NCBI RefSeq assembly: GCF_026151205.1
Contig: NC_087073.1
Coordinates: 806,001 to 870,000, forward strand
Reading direction: 5' to 3'
DNA length: 64,000 nt
DNA from: Bolinopsis microptera
Lineage: Eukaryota > Ctenophora > Tentaculata > Lobata > Bolinopsidae
Position numbers and translations under genes: made by a program. Shown in pieces: positions 34,627 through 47,140 of this stretch (within the stretch, counting starts at the first letter, position 1; each line of letters starts with the position of its first letter). The notes under the pieces were generated by a model, which made no database searches, had not been told where the DNA came from, and saw nothing but the letters and a program-made list of their open reading frames with translations.

Positions 34627-35962
34627 GAATAAGTGCTACAAGTATAACGAATCTAACATGAGGCTAGGAGAATAAGTTCCACAAGTATAACGAATCTAAC
34701 ATGAGGCTAGGAGAATAAGTTCCACAAGTATAACGAATCTAACATGAGGCTAGGAGAATAAGTTCCACAAGTATAACGAATCTAACATGAGGCTAGGAGA
34801 ATAAGTGCTACAAGTATAACGAATCTAACATGAGGCTAGGAGAATAAGTGCTACAAGTATAACGAATCTAACATGAGGCTAGGAGAATAAGTGCTACAAG
34901 TATAACGAATCTAACATGAGGCTAGGAGAATAAGTGCTACAAGTATAACGAATCTAACATGAGGCTAGGAGAATAAGTGCTACAAGTATAACGAATCTAA
35001 CATGAGCCTAGGAGAATAAGTGCTACAAGTATAACGAATCTAACATGAGCCTAGGAGAATAAGTGCTACAAGTATAACGAATCTAACATGAGCCTAGGAG
35101 AATAAGTGTTACAAGTATAACGAATCTAACATGAGGCTAGGAGAATAAGTGCTACAAGTATAACGAATCTAACATGAGCCTAGGAGAATAAGTGCTACAA
35201 GTATAACGAATCTAACATGAGCCTAGGAGAATAAGTGTTACAAGTATAACGAATCTAACATGAGGCTAGGAGAATAAGTGCTACAAGTATAACGAATCTA
35301 ACATGAGCCTAGGAGAATAAGTGCTACAAGTATAACGAATCTAACATGAGGCTAGGAGAATAAGTGCTACAAGTATAACGAATCTAACATGAGGCTAGGA
35401 GAATAAGTGCTACAAGTATAACGAATCTAACATGAGGCTAGGAGAATAAGTGCTACAAGTATAACGAATCTAACATGAGGCTAGGAGAATAAGTGCTACA
35501 AGTATAACGAATCTAACATGAGGCTAGGAGAATAAGTGCTACAAGTATAACGAATCTAACATGAGCCTAGGAGAATAAGTGCTACAAGTATAACGAATCT
35601 AACATGAGCCTAGGAGAATAAGTTCCACAAGTATAACGAATCTAACATGAGGCTAGGAGAATAAGTGCTACAAGTATAACGAATCTAACATGAGGCTAGG
35701 AGAATAAGTGCTACAAGTATAACGAATCTAACATGAGGCTAGGAGAATAAGTGCTACAAGTATAACGAATCTAACATGAGGCTAGGAGAATAAGTGCTAC
35801 AAGTATAACGAATCTAACATGAGGCTAGGAGAATAAGTGTTACAAGTATAACGAATCTAACATGAGGCTAGGAGAATAAGTGCTACAAGTATAACGAATC
35901 TAACATGAGCCTAGGAGAATAAGTGCTACAAGTATAACGAATCTAACATGAGCCTAGGAGAA
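34627..35962. repeat. 43-bp minisatellite, about 31 copies
   Basis: Unit gaataagtgctacaagtata followed by acgaatctaacatgaggctagga. Two variable sites define copy types: gtgcta / gttcca / gtgtta, and gaggct / gagcct. Runs of like types alternate, and a block of types repeats at about 35000-35150 and 35150-35280, so blocks of several copies have also been duplicated. Confidence 0.96.
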
Positions 35963-36718
35963 AGCACAGCGTGATCGTTACTACATGTAATTATATAATA
36001 TAAATAATATATATATATAATATAAAGGTAATGAGGGAGAAAGTGCGGCAATTTGACTTGCTAACAATCCAACAATATACAATGAGAATCTAATACATGC
36101 AATTACATTTGCAATTGTGTGTCCGGGTGTATTGTGTATAGCCGATTAAGTAATTATGTCCGGATATTGATAAGAAATGTATCTCCGGATTTGTTTAATT
36201 GGCTCCGTAAAATATGTGAATAAATTACATTAATTAATCCCCTAATTAAACACTACATCAATACAATACAATGTATAACTATATGTTACTTAAATATCAT
36301 GCTAATATGCAAACCAGTTAAACATAATTGTATACAAATTACAGCGATACTTACAGGCGATAATTACAGCGATACTTACAGGCAATGGTGAGAGTCTGGC
36401 AAATCCATCTTACTCCCACTTCCATCTTGTGGTGATGATATCTGGACAGGAGGGGGTAACCAGGTAACCAGGGAACCAGGGGTAACACGAGAAACAAGGT
36501 GTGGTGAGATGATCTCTAGAAGAACTATAACTATATAAGTATACACCAAGGAAATGGGGTTTATCGGGTAGAAAACAAAGTTGTAATATCAGCGGGCACC
36601 AAGAATAGTCTCCAAGTGCTTCCTCATAGCATTTCTTCCTGAACTTTAAAAGTTTTAAAATATTTGATTGAGAATCCACATAATATCATTATCACAAGAC
36701 TTCACACCGAGAATTTGA
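35963..36718. other. AT-rich unique sequence, no gene seen
   Basis: Contains a TA run near 36000-36020, a 24-bp direct duplication (ttacagcgatacttacaggc, 36339 and 36363) and a short ccaggtaa cluster near 36458. An 89-codon minus-strand ORF at 36410-36679 includes that cluster and has no family features. Confidence 0.45.
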
Positions 36719-36720
36719 AT

Positions 36721-37000
36721 TGTTCTAACTTATCATTCTGTTCTAACTTGTCACGTTGTTCTAACTTGTCACTTTGTTCTAACTTGTCACTTTGTTCTAA
36801 CTTGTCATTTTGTTCTAACTTGTCACTTTGTTCTAACTTGTCACTTTGTTCTAACTTGTCACTTTGTTCTAACTTGTCACTTTGTTCTAACTTGTCACTT
36901 TGTTCTAACTTGTCACTTTGTTCTAACTTGTCACTTTGTTCTAACTTGTCACGTTGTTCTAACTTGTCACTTTGTTCTAACTTGTCACTTTGTTCTAACT
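36721..37000. repeat. 18-bp minisatellite, about 15.5 copies
   Basis: Unit tgttctaacttgtcactt, in frame on both strands (CSNLSL plus, KLEQSD minus). The resulting ORFs of 102 and 153 codons are judged artefacts of the repeat. Confidence 0.95.
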
Positions 37001-37405
37001 CATACTGCATTACCTTGACATACTATTTTACCATGTCAAGTTATTCTAATTTTCCACGCGTGCAGTTTTTTAAATTGACCGATAAAATATACAAAGCGTG
37101 TTTGCTAAATGCTTTTACTGCTTAAAACTGGCAACAACAACTCGAAAATACGAAGTATCATTTGACGAACAGAGCAAGAAAACAAACAAATGTACATGGC
37201 TCATCGTAACTTGTGAATACAAATGTATCACTATAAAGGAATGAGCACGTTAAATTGAATCAAGCAATATTTAATGATTTCGCAAGGAACAATTCAGCGC
37301 CCCACTCGCCGGTGGCTGCTGGTGTAAACTGATGATTTAACACTCCGTCCGAAGAATTAGCTCCGTCTGGAGAAGCTTCAGGTTCAGAGCAGTGAGCAGG
37401 TCACA
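37001..37405. other. Unique sequence, no gene seen
   Basis: No supported coding exon. Confidence 0.4.
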
Positions 37406-37502
37406 ACCTGGTTACCTGGTTACCTGGTTACCTGGTTACCTGGTTACCTGGTTACCTGGTTACCTGGTTACCTGGTTACCTGGTTACCTGGTTACCTGGT
37501 TA
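37406..37502. repeat. 8-bp repeat (acctggtt)n, 12 copies
   Basis: Perfect 8-mer tandem. The same 8-mer is the core of the 87-bp composite that follows and, on the other strand, of arrays at 41128-41475 and 42747-42793. Confidence 0.97.
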
Positions 37503-38480
37503 CAGTGAGCAGGTCACAACGAGGCACAAGGAGCAAACCCAGGTAATGTCTGCGGTACCTGGTTACCTGGTTACCTGGTTAGTGGTTACAGTGAGCAGGT
37601 CACAGCGAGGCACAAGGAGCAAACCCAGATAATGTCTGCGGTACCTGGTTACCTGGTTACCTGGTTACCTGGTTACAGTGAGCAGGTCACAACGAGGCAC
37701 AAGGAGCAAACCCAGGTAATGTCTGCGGTAGTGAGCAGGTCACAACGAGGCACAAGGAGCAAACCCAGGTAATGTCTGCGGTACCTGGTTACCTGGTTAC
37801 CTGGTTACCTGGTTACAGTGAGCAGGTCACAGCGAGGCACAAGGAGCAAACCCAGATAATGTCTGCGGTACCTGGTTACCTGGTTACCTGGTTACCTGGT
37901 TACAGTGAGCAGGTCACAGCGAGGCACAAGGAGCAAACCCAGATAATGTCTGCGGTACCTGGTTACCTGGTTACCTGGTTACCTGGTTACAGTGAGCAGG
38001 TCACAGCGAGGCACAAGGAGCAAACCCAGATAATGTCTGCGGTACCTGGTTACCTGGTTACCTGGTTACCTGGTTACAGTGAGCAGGTCACAGCGAGGCA
38101 CAAGGAGCAAACCCAGATAATGTCTGCGGTACCTGGTTACCTGGTTACCTGGTTACCTGGTTACAGTGAGCAGGTCACAGCGAGGCACAAGGAGCAAACC
38201 CAGATAATGTCTGCGGTACCTGGTTACCTGGTTACCTGGTTACCTGGTTACAGTGAGCAGGTCACAGCGAGGCACAAGGAGCAAACCCAGATAATGTCTG
38301 CGGTACCTGGTTACCTGGTTACCTGGTTACCTGGTTACAGTGAGCAGGTCACAGCGAGGCACAAGGAGCAAACCCAGATAATGTCTGCGGTACCTGGTTA
38401 CCTGGTTACCTGGTTACCTGGTTACAGTGAGCAGGTCACAGCGAGGCACAAGGAGCAAACCCAGATAATGTCTGCGGTCT
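37503..38480. repeat. 87-bp composite satellite containing the 8-mer
   Basis: The higher-order unit is four copies of acctggtt followed by a 55-bp segment (starting acagtgagcaggtcac). About eight regular units run from 37770 to 38478, preceded by irregular ones with fewer or no 8-mers. The length, a multiple of 3, gives a false 241-codon ORF. Confidence 0.95.
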
Positions 38481-39739
38481 GTACTTTTATGTTTTGATTT
38501 ATACCCTCTTCACTGACGCAGGGAAAATTTTTAGCTTTCATCAGCTGATGCCGGACCAGTCAATACTACGTTTTTACGTGTGATAATAGTGTAGACTGAC
38601 TGACAATTGTAATTAGATAGGCACATTATTGTACATACCTTGGAATCGACAAGGTTTTATATAGTTTTCGGTACCAGGCCAAAGCATATTTGTACAATCT
38701 CACCGGTAAAAGTTTATTTTAAATAAGATGTGAGCGACTGAGAACCAAGTCGGCACAAAATGGAAGCCTCGCAGTATCTAATTGTGCATGACTGCTATAC
38801 ACGCGTAACCCGGAGGCAATTGGAAACAGTTGATTAGCAGATCTGTACCCCCACTTGTATCGGTGGTAGTTAGATTAGGTTCCTCTCAACGAGTCGGGTC
38901 ATTTGCATGGTCCTACCAGCTATAGGAGTTAGGACACCACACGACAGTCTCACAGTTGCATGGTCCTACCACAGTAGCGCCAATTTCCCACACCTTAACA
39001 GGCCATTATTCATTAACAGGTTCCCAATCAGAATTACACAGGATTACATAGGATTAAAATTAAATCATAAGTTCACTATCGTGAACCGTCAGTGACGTGA
39101 TCTGATTCGACATGTCAGATTCTCAAAACGACAGTTGCGCCAACACGGTAATGTGGTCCAAGGATCACTGGACATTGCAGAGGGTCACATAATCCTTGTG
39201 GAGGGATGTGATATCAAGTGCATATCTGATGCATCAATGCAACCTTCCATGAAGATTACATGCTCTACAAAAGTGTGTAGGTGAGGTGTATTGTGTAACC
39301 AGGTAACCAGGTAACCAGGTATTGTAGGTGAGGTGTATTGTGTGAGGAAGATTGTTAAAGTTGCGACGACAAAGTTGGCTGAGTGGGTGGCCTGGTGAGG
39401 TTCAGGTAAACTAGCTTATTATAAAGTAATCTTATAAAAACGCAAGGAACTGCGTCTATTGAAGCAAGCCGCAATAAGGTGGAGCAATTAGCAAACTTAC
39501 AACTACCATTACCGGTATTTTGCGTAACAGTCGTGGTTAAGTAGAAAACAGAGTTAAAATAATTGGTGTTGAAAGCATATCAGCTTCTTGTTTGTGTTGC
39601 TATAGTAACTAGTAGTGTAACTGTAACTATGGTAACTGTTTAAGTTATGTTATAAACATTAAACATTGATATATGAAGCCTGGAAGGGTGAGTGGGAAGG
39701 TGGCCTACATATTTACATATTATTTGGACTGTAATATCG
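38481..39739. other. Unique sequence, no gene seen
   Basis: Contains a near repeat of ttgcatggtcctacca (38904 and 38956) and a three-copy ccaggtaa patch at about 39297-39322 flanked by a duplicated gtaggtgaggtgtattgtgt. Confidence 0.45.

Positions 39740-39801
<62 letters not shown>
39740..39801. repeat. TAG/GTA triplet microsatellite, about 20 copies
   Basis: Uninterrupted trinucleotide run; it produces a threonine tract in a spurious minus-strand ORF. Confidence 0.97.
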
Positions 39802-39802
<1 letters not shown>

Positions 39803-41127
39803 ATGTTATGGAGACTGGAGAGGTGAACCAAGTGATTTGAAATGTGAACAAAATTATCCAATGAGGTTGCAGGATGGATCACCAGCATTTAACTTGTAAC
39901 TGAAGTCTGGAATTTATCCAGTGATTTATTTTTAACAAGAAAGAATATTTTAGGTGGAGGTGCAAGTAAAAATAGCAGGGTCTGATAAAGTAATTCAACA
40001 CAGTCGCTTGAATGTTGAAGCGCGAAATATCAGAGGTCAAACTAAAATATATACTACTAACGAAAAATTAACACAGTTACATTTTAAGAAATGAACACTA
40101 ATGAGATAATAATGGTATGAGAAGTTGCTGACAGGATTGTCAAGAAGATTGAGATTCTATAGACAATCATCTTATTTATAAAGGAGCATCGAGACACGGC
40201 TTATTTATAAGTTATAAAGGAGTTGTGTCTCAGTAACTATGGTAACTGTCTCAGTTCCGGTGATTGTGACCAGCATATCGCAAGGATCGTCTCCAGATAA
40301 AATTATAAATCAAATGCCCTACAGGAAATTTCCCATTAGGGATAGGCAGTGGTAATGTAACATTTAGATTTTAATTAGCAAATAATTATGAACACATTAT
40401 TTCTCGATCAATTTGTACATATTTAGATATAAAAGGATTTGTTGCGTATAAGTAATATCGACAGCTAATTATTTACATTTACAACTACAAGGAGAGAAGG
40501 AGCAGGATCTGAAAAATATTGGGTTGCCATGCATCTACCTGAGCGATTATTCACATAATAGGAATTATTCACATATTACTTAAGCCAGGAAGGGGTTTGG
40601 AAAACTATATAAGCTAAGTACGCTGTGTGTAATGATAAAAATCAGGCTTACTCGACATAATACGTGAACTATCCCTTGTGGCAGCATCCTTAGGGCGAAG
40701 CTGGCTTTTAGTTTTGGAAATTCTGTCGGACACTGACAAATTAGATAATGCGAGAGTAGTTAGTAGTTAGTAGTAGTTAGTTAGACGTTCTTACCTGGAC
40801 CACATTACCAATTAGTGCTGATCTGAATGAAAGAATGGATCTGTTTATTTTAGAAACGTTACGTTACAAGCTTCCTGCATTTATTATGTGCTTCCGAACT
40901 AATTCCCATTAAAAGTTCTTATTTACCGAGTTCGATTCTGAATAGAAACCTGCAGAGGTTTATGAAGCGTAGACCAACACTGACTGCCTAAAATGGTTAG
41001 CCAGTTTTCAACTAACTCGAGCTCGCCTATTTAACATTTGACAGCCTGAGAAACTTTAGAAGACAGATCAAGATGATGTTTTGACAGTTTTACCTCGCAC
41101 ATAATTATAACCATGACACAGCTGAGT
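39802..41127. other. Unique AT-rich sequence, no gene seen
   Basis: No exon could be supported on either strand. Confidence 0.45.
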
Positions 41128-41475
41128 CCAGGTAACCAGGTAACCAGGTAACCAGGTAACCAGGTAACCAGGTAACCAGGTAACCAGGTAACCAGGTAAC
41201 CAGGTAACCAGGTAACCAGGTAACCAGGTAACCAGGTAACCAGGTAACCAGGTAACCAGGTAACCAGGTAACCAGGTAACCAGGTAACCAGGTAACCAGG
41301 TAACCAGGTAACCAGGTAACCAGGTAACCAGGTAACCAGGTAACCAGGTAACCAGGTAACCAGGTAACCAGGTAACCAGGTAACCAGGTAACCAGGTAAC
41401 CAGGTAACCAGGTAACCAGGTAACCAGGTAACCAGGTAACCAGGTAACCAGGTAACCAGGTAACCAGGTAACCAG
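41128..41475. repeat. 8-bp repeat (ccaggtaa)n, about 43 copies, perfect
   Basis: Reverse complement of the 8-mer at 37406. No interruption in 348 bp, so it is young or strongly homogenised. The 172-codon minus-strand ORF across it is an artefact. Confidence 0.98.
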
Positions 41476-42656
41476 TTTATATTTGTGAGCGAATGTTTAC
41501 CCACAGTTCTACTAACCCAGTGAAAAATATTACCTAACATCATAATCACAACTACTTACTACAAACTAAATTCAATCAAATATTTAGTGATTCCCATGCC
41601 ATTTGTGTAGAACCAAGATTATATGTTAATTGTCAGAGTTAAACTACCAATACCACATTAGCCGCAAGCAATATTATGTGACGGCTGAATCATCACAGCA
41701 AAACGACCACTGTATCTCATATCTGCCGAGAACGGTAGCTTTATCTGCCGAGAAGAGAACGGTAGCTTTAAGCATGAAGATGGAAACACCTGCAAACTTG
41801 AACCCCAGCGAAATTAAGATTCAATTTGCTGGAGAGCGCCTTGTAGGTAACCGTTTTCAAATTATGTTGTTGAGTCATGAAATATAAGGAGGGAGCAGTG
41901 ACTTGTCTGGCAGCTGGAGAATTAATTTAAAGTTACTTTAGCTACTACAACTACTTGAAGCTATACCGTGTTAAGTCGCTTAGGAAGTATGAGATTTTAG
42001 TTCGAGTGAAATGCATACTATTCTAAGAGAGCAGGGTAGCTGTTTCCAGTAAATATGTATGTGTTGTAGTTGCAGCGAGATTTATGCGGGATTATCTGGG
42101 ATTTGATATGCCCTTACTTTTATAAATCATAAAGGAGGGATCATAGACAAACTGGCTTGCTGAAAGTTCAAGCAGGTGTTTTTGACGTACAAGCTGTCTT
42201 GTTGAGTGCTTGTGACGCACTCCTATTAAAGCAAGAGTCTATGACAGCACTTTTGAAGAAAAACTGTCGTGTTAAAGGGTTTGCGACGTGTTATAGCTAC
42301 CAACATAACTATTAACTACTCCTTGTTACAACTACCAACATAACTACTCCTTGGTTAAATTTTTACTGAGGGGCCGGTCGGGGTTTAAGATACGTTACTA
42401 ACGAGTAACGGTCCAAGTATGCGATAGGCTTGAAAGCAACAAATTGAAATTTTGAGGCGGTTACAGTTACTAATTGCGTCGAGTGGATCATATTTCAAAG
42501 TTTAGAAGACTACAGTTGTGGGAAGCACACGCAATTTCAGGACAATTTCACTTTGCCACCTTCCCAAGAGGATAAGCAAATATTAAATTTAAACAACTGT
42601 AAAGTTTACCCTCAAGTTGGAAAGTTTGGGAACAGGAATGAAAACAAAAGCCAATA
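41476..42656. other. Unique sequence, no gene seen
   Basis: Small local duplication (atctgccgagaa, 41728 and 41743). A plus-strand ORF of 85 codons at 41630-41887 lacks recognisable features. Confidence 0.4.
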
Positions 42657-42866
42657 ACTATAAGCTACTCAAATTTTAACGTCAGTGCTATTTGAATTTG
42701 AGTCCCTACAAAGTTTTACACTTTAGCAAGGTCTAGTGTTGGACAACCAGGTAACCAGGTAACCATTTTACCAGGTAACCAGGTAACCAGGTATAACTAT
42801 AAGCTATTTGAATTTGATGAGTTCCTACAAAGCTTTACACTTTAGCAAGGTCTAGCGTTGGACAAC
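42657..42866. repeat. 8-mer patch bracketed by a direct duplication
   Basis: Five ccaggtaa copies (42747-42793, one interruption) lie between two copies of a segment containing acactttagcaaggtctag (42718 and 42837). Confidence 0.85.
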
Positions 42867-43581
42867 AATTCCACATAGAGCTGAAGCGCTGCTCATAAAG
42901 ACGAACTAATTCACAGTGTCAAAACACGGCAACACAAATAAAGTATGGGAACTGACGAGCCAGTTACACACGGACCAGCGTGGCCATGTTTTCCATGTGA
43001 CTGAGTAACAGTGAGTAACGCTATATTATATCACGAGGACAGTATAGTGCTCCGGAGCTAGCTAATGACTGCATATATCGGCACACTAGACTGTGATAAA
43101 ACTGTATAAACTCTTTAACTGTAGTCACGTGACCACTTTTGTATCTGGTGGTCACATGTGACCCTAGCTATGACTAAGGTCCCTGTATCTGGTGGTCACA
43201 TGTGACCCCAGCTTTGACTAAGGTCCCCGTATCTGGTGGTCACATGTGACCTAGCTATGACTAAGGTCCCGTATAATTCTCATGTGAGACGTGGATCAAA
43301 GCACCTCCACATGACTTAACAAAGGTTTATCATTGTTCTAATCTTTTGTCTGAAAGCTCGTGTTCTATTACAAAAAGTGAATTGCTGAAAACAGTGCAGT
43401 AATTGGCCTCGCCCGCCCTCAGAGAATATTTACACAGCTTACTGAGTTACTGTGCAGATTTAATAGCTCGGTGATGCGAGAATTGTGGTGCTAGAAACGA
43501 GAGCTCTTAATGTATAATAGTAATATATATAATAAAGTCTTGGTGATTAGGGGTTTGAAGTGGTTCTGTGGATAGTAAAAT
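42867..43581. other. Unique sequence with three phased palindromes
   Basis: GGTCACATGTGACC, a perfect 14-bp palindrome with a CACATGTG core, occurs at 43150-43163, 43194-43207 and 43238-43251, exactly 44 bp apart, inside a 44-bp tandem unit. No gene seen. Confidence 0.7.
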
Positions 43582-43990
43582 CATTTACTGGTTACTAAGT
43601 AACTGTGATCCATTTACTGGTTACTAAGTAACTGTAAATCATTTACTGGTTACTAAGTAACTGTAAAATATCATTTACTGGTTACCAAGTAACTGTAACT
43701 CATTTACTGGTTACTAAGTAACTGTAATTCATTTACTGGTTACTAATTAACTGTACTTCATTTACTGGTTACTAAGTAACTGTAATTCATTTACTGGTTA
43801 TTAAGTAACTGTAATTCATTTACTGGTTACTAAGTAACTGTAAATCATTTACTGGTTACTAAGTAACTGTAATTCATTTACTGGTTACTAAGTAACTGTA
43901 ATTTATTTACTGGTTACTAAGTAACTGTAAATCATTTACTGGTTACTAAGTAACTGTAATTCATTTACTGGGTACTTAGCAACTGTAATT
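43582..43990. repeat. 29-bp minisatellite, about 14 copies
   Basis: Unit catttactggttactaagta followed by actgtaatt. Each unit carries the near-palindrome GTTACTAAGTAAC. Variants include gttaccaag and gttattaag. Confidence 0.94.
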
Positions 43991-45108
43991 CGTGGACGAT
44001 GTATTTACAGGTTTCTATCTACTATTTGACATATTAAGTATTGAATATTTAAAGATTATTTACAACCACTTTACTTAGTTTATAATCGTGCAGGCTGCTA
44101 CATTTATTAACAGCAGTTAACTTATGAATAACTGAAATATAGATCGCTAATCGCTAATCGCTATAATAATTCAATATATCATCAATCCACCAGGCACCAT
44201 GCAAAATAGTAAATAATTGTATCGTTATCGTAAAGCGATTTCAATATACTGTTAAATATAATTATAACTTAAGTTTAACAACACAGAACGCAATAAAGAC
44301 TGAAGAATTCTCAGTCTCGAGCGTTCACAATGATCATATTACACGACATTGATATTCAGCTTCAACAATACAGCTGTCTGTAATCAACAAAACTATTTCT
44401 AGTCCGTTATCTTGACTAAAGAGTCTTTAGTTAGGGTAAAGACCGGACTAAAGACCGGACATCATTTATCAGAGGCTTAAATAATGCTGGTAAAACCTCC
44501 GCGAAAGGTTTTAACCTCCATGCTCAATAAAGAGACCATGTGCGCCACTACAGCTGTACAATATCGCTCGAATTAGCTGCAATTACCTAACGGACACTCG
44601 GCTAACGACTGGGCCCAGCTAAATGTTCTCTCTCAGTCTCAGAAAATAATTGTAAAATGGCCATTAAGTGGTAGACAGTTACAGCTTTGACGTGCTCCTT
44701 TTTTACTGCAGATAAGTGTCTCGTAAAACTGCATTCTCGCTTTATCAAGGTAGCTAAATCTTTTAAAGAACGGATATGGGTTCAGAAAAGACGGTTAGAT
44801 TTCAATGGCTATTGAAACAGATTGAGAAGCATCAGACGTGATTTGTCAAAAGAAACCAAATAGCTGGAAAGTGTCCGACTAAAAAAGCGGCGGAAAAATA
44901 AAACAGGGCTGGTGACTAATGGTGGATAATGTGTTCAACTTTTATGTTTATTTAATCAACTTACACATGATACACATGATACACAGGCAAATGAACACAG
45001 CCTGTTGAACTGCCAGTGCAACTGTACAATCGGTAAAGTTTCATTATTGCATATTTGTAAGGCGTTAAGTTGCTGATACCACGCGGGAAAAGTGTCAGAA
45101 AATTAACA
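43991..45108. other. AT-rich unique sequence, no gene seen
   Basis: Short repeats only (ctaatcg at 44148-44162; taaagaccggac twice at 44438-44460). Confidence 0.45.
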
Positions 45109-45835
45109 AATTTGGACCAGAACACTATAACAGGTCACTCTGTGACTCGAATTAGCGTGTAGAAATTGCAGCAGCACACTATGTACACTGCAGGAGCAAC
45201 AGCAACTGCAGACACCGCTTACATGTTGCAGTATGAGCCAAAAATCGAGCAATTATCATCCATTGAAGGCTGAGAATTACCACATAAAAATTGTACTAAG
45301 GATCTTCAGATGGCCTGAAACTTGATATGCACCGATAATTGGGGTAAATGAAAACTTGTCAAGTAGAAATTAGTGCTTCCATAAGTACTTCTACTGTAAA
45401 GGAACTGTCGAAGAGATTAATCATCAAGCTATTTTATATCTTTATCTCAAACTAGGATATAATATTTAGTAGATAAACAACCAATAAAAAGCCGAATTCT
45501 TTATCCTGCAGACTTCTAACACCTGTTCTCAATATTCCTGTATCGTCTTCTAATTTAGAGGATGTCACTGTAGCAACTCATTGATCATCCTTCACCCTAA
45601 CTCATGTTTTCCAGCTGCAGCCTGAACAAAAGTGTACCTGCAGAACGACAATCTTCTGTCTTGGTTCGTGTTTGGAGTTATCACTACCAGAGCAGTAAGC
45701 ACCAATGATCAGGTCGACAGTGGACTATGGAGTTAAACGCCAATATGATGGTTAAAAGACGTATAGTGGTATGGATTAAGGGAGCTTTTCATTGAAGTAG
45801 GTGAGTGGACTGTAGTACTACTGTGACGTACCTTA

Positions 45836-45953
45836 TCGGACCTTATTTGGACGGACATTACTTGAACGCTGGAGGCGTTCATCTTAATGTCCGTTCAAAT
45901 GAAGTCCGTTCAATTAATGTCCGTTCAAGTTAAAGTCCGTTGAATTGTTTCCA
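45836..45953. repeat. Fold-back motif cluster (copy 1)
   Basis: Four direct copies of a 14-17 bp motif, aatgtccgttcaa or aagtccgttcaa (45893-45949), preceded by an inverted copy (ggacggacattacttgaacg, 45851-45870). The strands can pair into a hairpin. Second copy at 49632-49746. It may be the end of an inverted-repeat element. Confidence 0.6.
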
Positions 45954-46388
45954 AAAAGTTTTTCATTTCGAACTTTTTGTCCAGAATATGACAACTTTTC
46001 ATTGAAGTAGGTGAGTGGACTGTAGTACTACTGTGACGTAGTACTTTTCTGCATAACCGCATTTATGTTTTAAGACACAAGCAAAAATGAATATCTTCTA
46101 GAGGTTCTGTAGTGCTACTTGAGGTAACTTAATCTGGGCCGGTGGATAATATCGTGAATATGAAAGATAAGGTTTGTTACCATAGCAACACTAAAGAGTT
46201 CACCTTTAATTAGGCAATATGATGCAAGGAAAACAGCGAATTGCAATGTAACAACATCAGAACTTCAATACAATTAAACATGAAACTTTCCCAGTTAAAC
46301 GAAATATTGGAAACCGAAATCATAAAGGAATAAGACAAAATACTAGGATTTCTCAGGATATATTCCCGTACAATCACGCCTACTCAAA

Positions 46389-46771
46389 CAAGGTTGTTAA
46401 ATACGTCAAATTTTCGTGAAAGAATACGACGTATTCGGTTCTAATAAAGAATACGTCGTAATACGCCGTAATACGGTAATTTCTATGGATTGTTAAATAC
46501 GTCCACGAATACGCCATAATACGCCGTAATACGCTGATTTGACAAAATTAAACATTACAGCTGCGCGCCACCCTCATCATTGATCATGCATTGAAGGAGT
46601 GCAGTTATACATGATAACTTAAATTTGTAATCAAATTTCATGGATAATCCGATAAGCAAACAATTTTTTTGTTCGCACGACACACCTTTTTGTAATACGT
46701 CAATTTTCGAGGATTAATACGTATTCGTATTCCAATACGTATTCCCTCCTAATACGTATTTAACAACCTTG
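46389..46771. mobile_element. hAT-like MITE, 383 bp, with 8-bp target duplication
   Basis: Ends are inverted repeats starting CAAGGTTGTTAAATACGT. TACTCAAA flanks both sides (46381-46388 and 46772-46779). The duplicated segment at 50196-50203 shows the unoccupied site (tacttaaa), which proves the insertion. The 8-bp duplication and CA..TG ends fit hAT. The interior is a series of aatacg...cgtatt motifs and has no ORF. Confidence 0.9.
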
Positions 46772-46796
46772 TACTCAAATAGCTGTGAACTCAACC

Positions 46797-46994
46797 TCAC
46801 TTTGACTTTGAGTAGCAAATCACCACACGGGTGAGTGGGTGACATCTTTCAATATCCAGCATTCTGTTACAGAATTTCTGTATCCTGAAACTCCGATCAC
46901 TTCCATTCAATATGTCAACACCTTGGCAATATTGTGAAGCTCTTAACACAAATTCCCCTTTTATGTTTTTGATATAAGTTGCTTTATCGTTCAA
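46797..46994 (-). CDS. Duplicated small ORF of unknown status (copy 1)
   Basis: About 65 codons, including EFVLRASQYCQGVDILNG. Its counterpart is at 50221-50412 and is identical apart from the last residues. There is no ATG at the start and no convincing splice acceptor. The two copies are too similar to test for constraint. It looks protein-like but could be chance. Confidence 0.2.
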   Translation of the reverse strand: MNDKATYIKNIKGEFVLRASQYCQGVDILNGSDRSFRIQKFCNRMLDIERCHPLTRVVICYSKSK

Positions 46995-47140
46995 AATTCA
47001 ACTGGCATACGAGTGTTTGTATTAGAATCACAGTGGAGTCCCCACTCCTAACTCACCTCCCCACATAACTGTTGCAATTTGCATGCTGAGCTTTTGGTCG
47101 GCAGAATATAGAAATATTTACAGGGAAAGATGCATATTCA

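Noticed and set aside
34627-35962. CRISPR-like regular array
   Set aside because: Direct tandem copies without unique spacers, in a eukaryotic context; the same applies to all arrays here.
36664-37125. CSNLSL and KLEQSD repeat proteins
   Set aside because: Both strands of an 18-bp satellite are open; neither has flanking domain or splice evidence.
37772-38497. 241-codon ORF with 29-residue repeats
   Set aside because: 87-bp composite satellite, a multiple of 3; no domain.
41031-41549. 172-codon minus-strand ORF
   Set aside because: Translation of the perfect 8-mer array (24-bp period).
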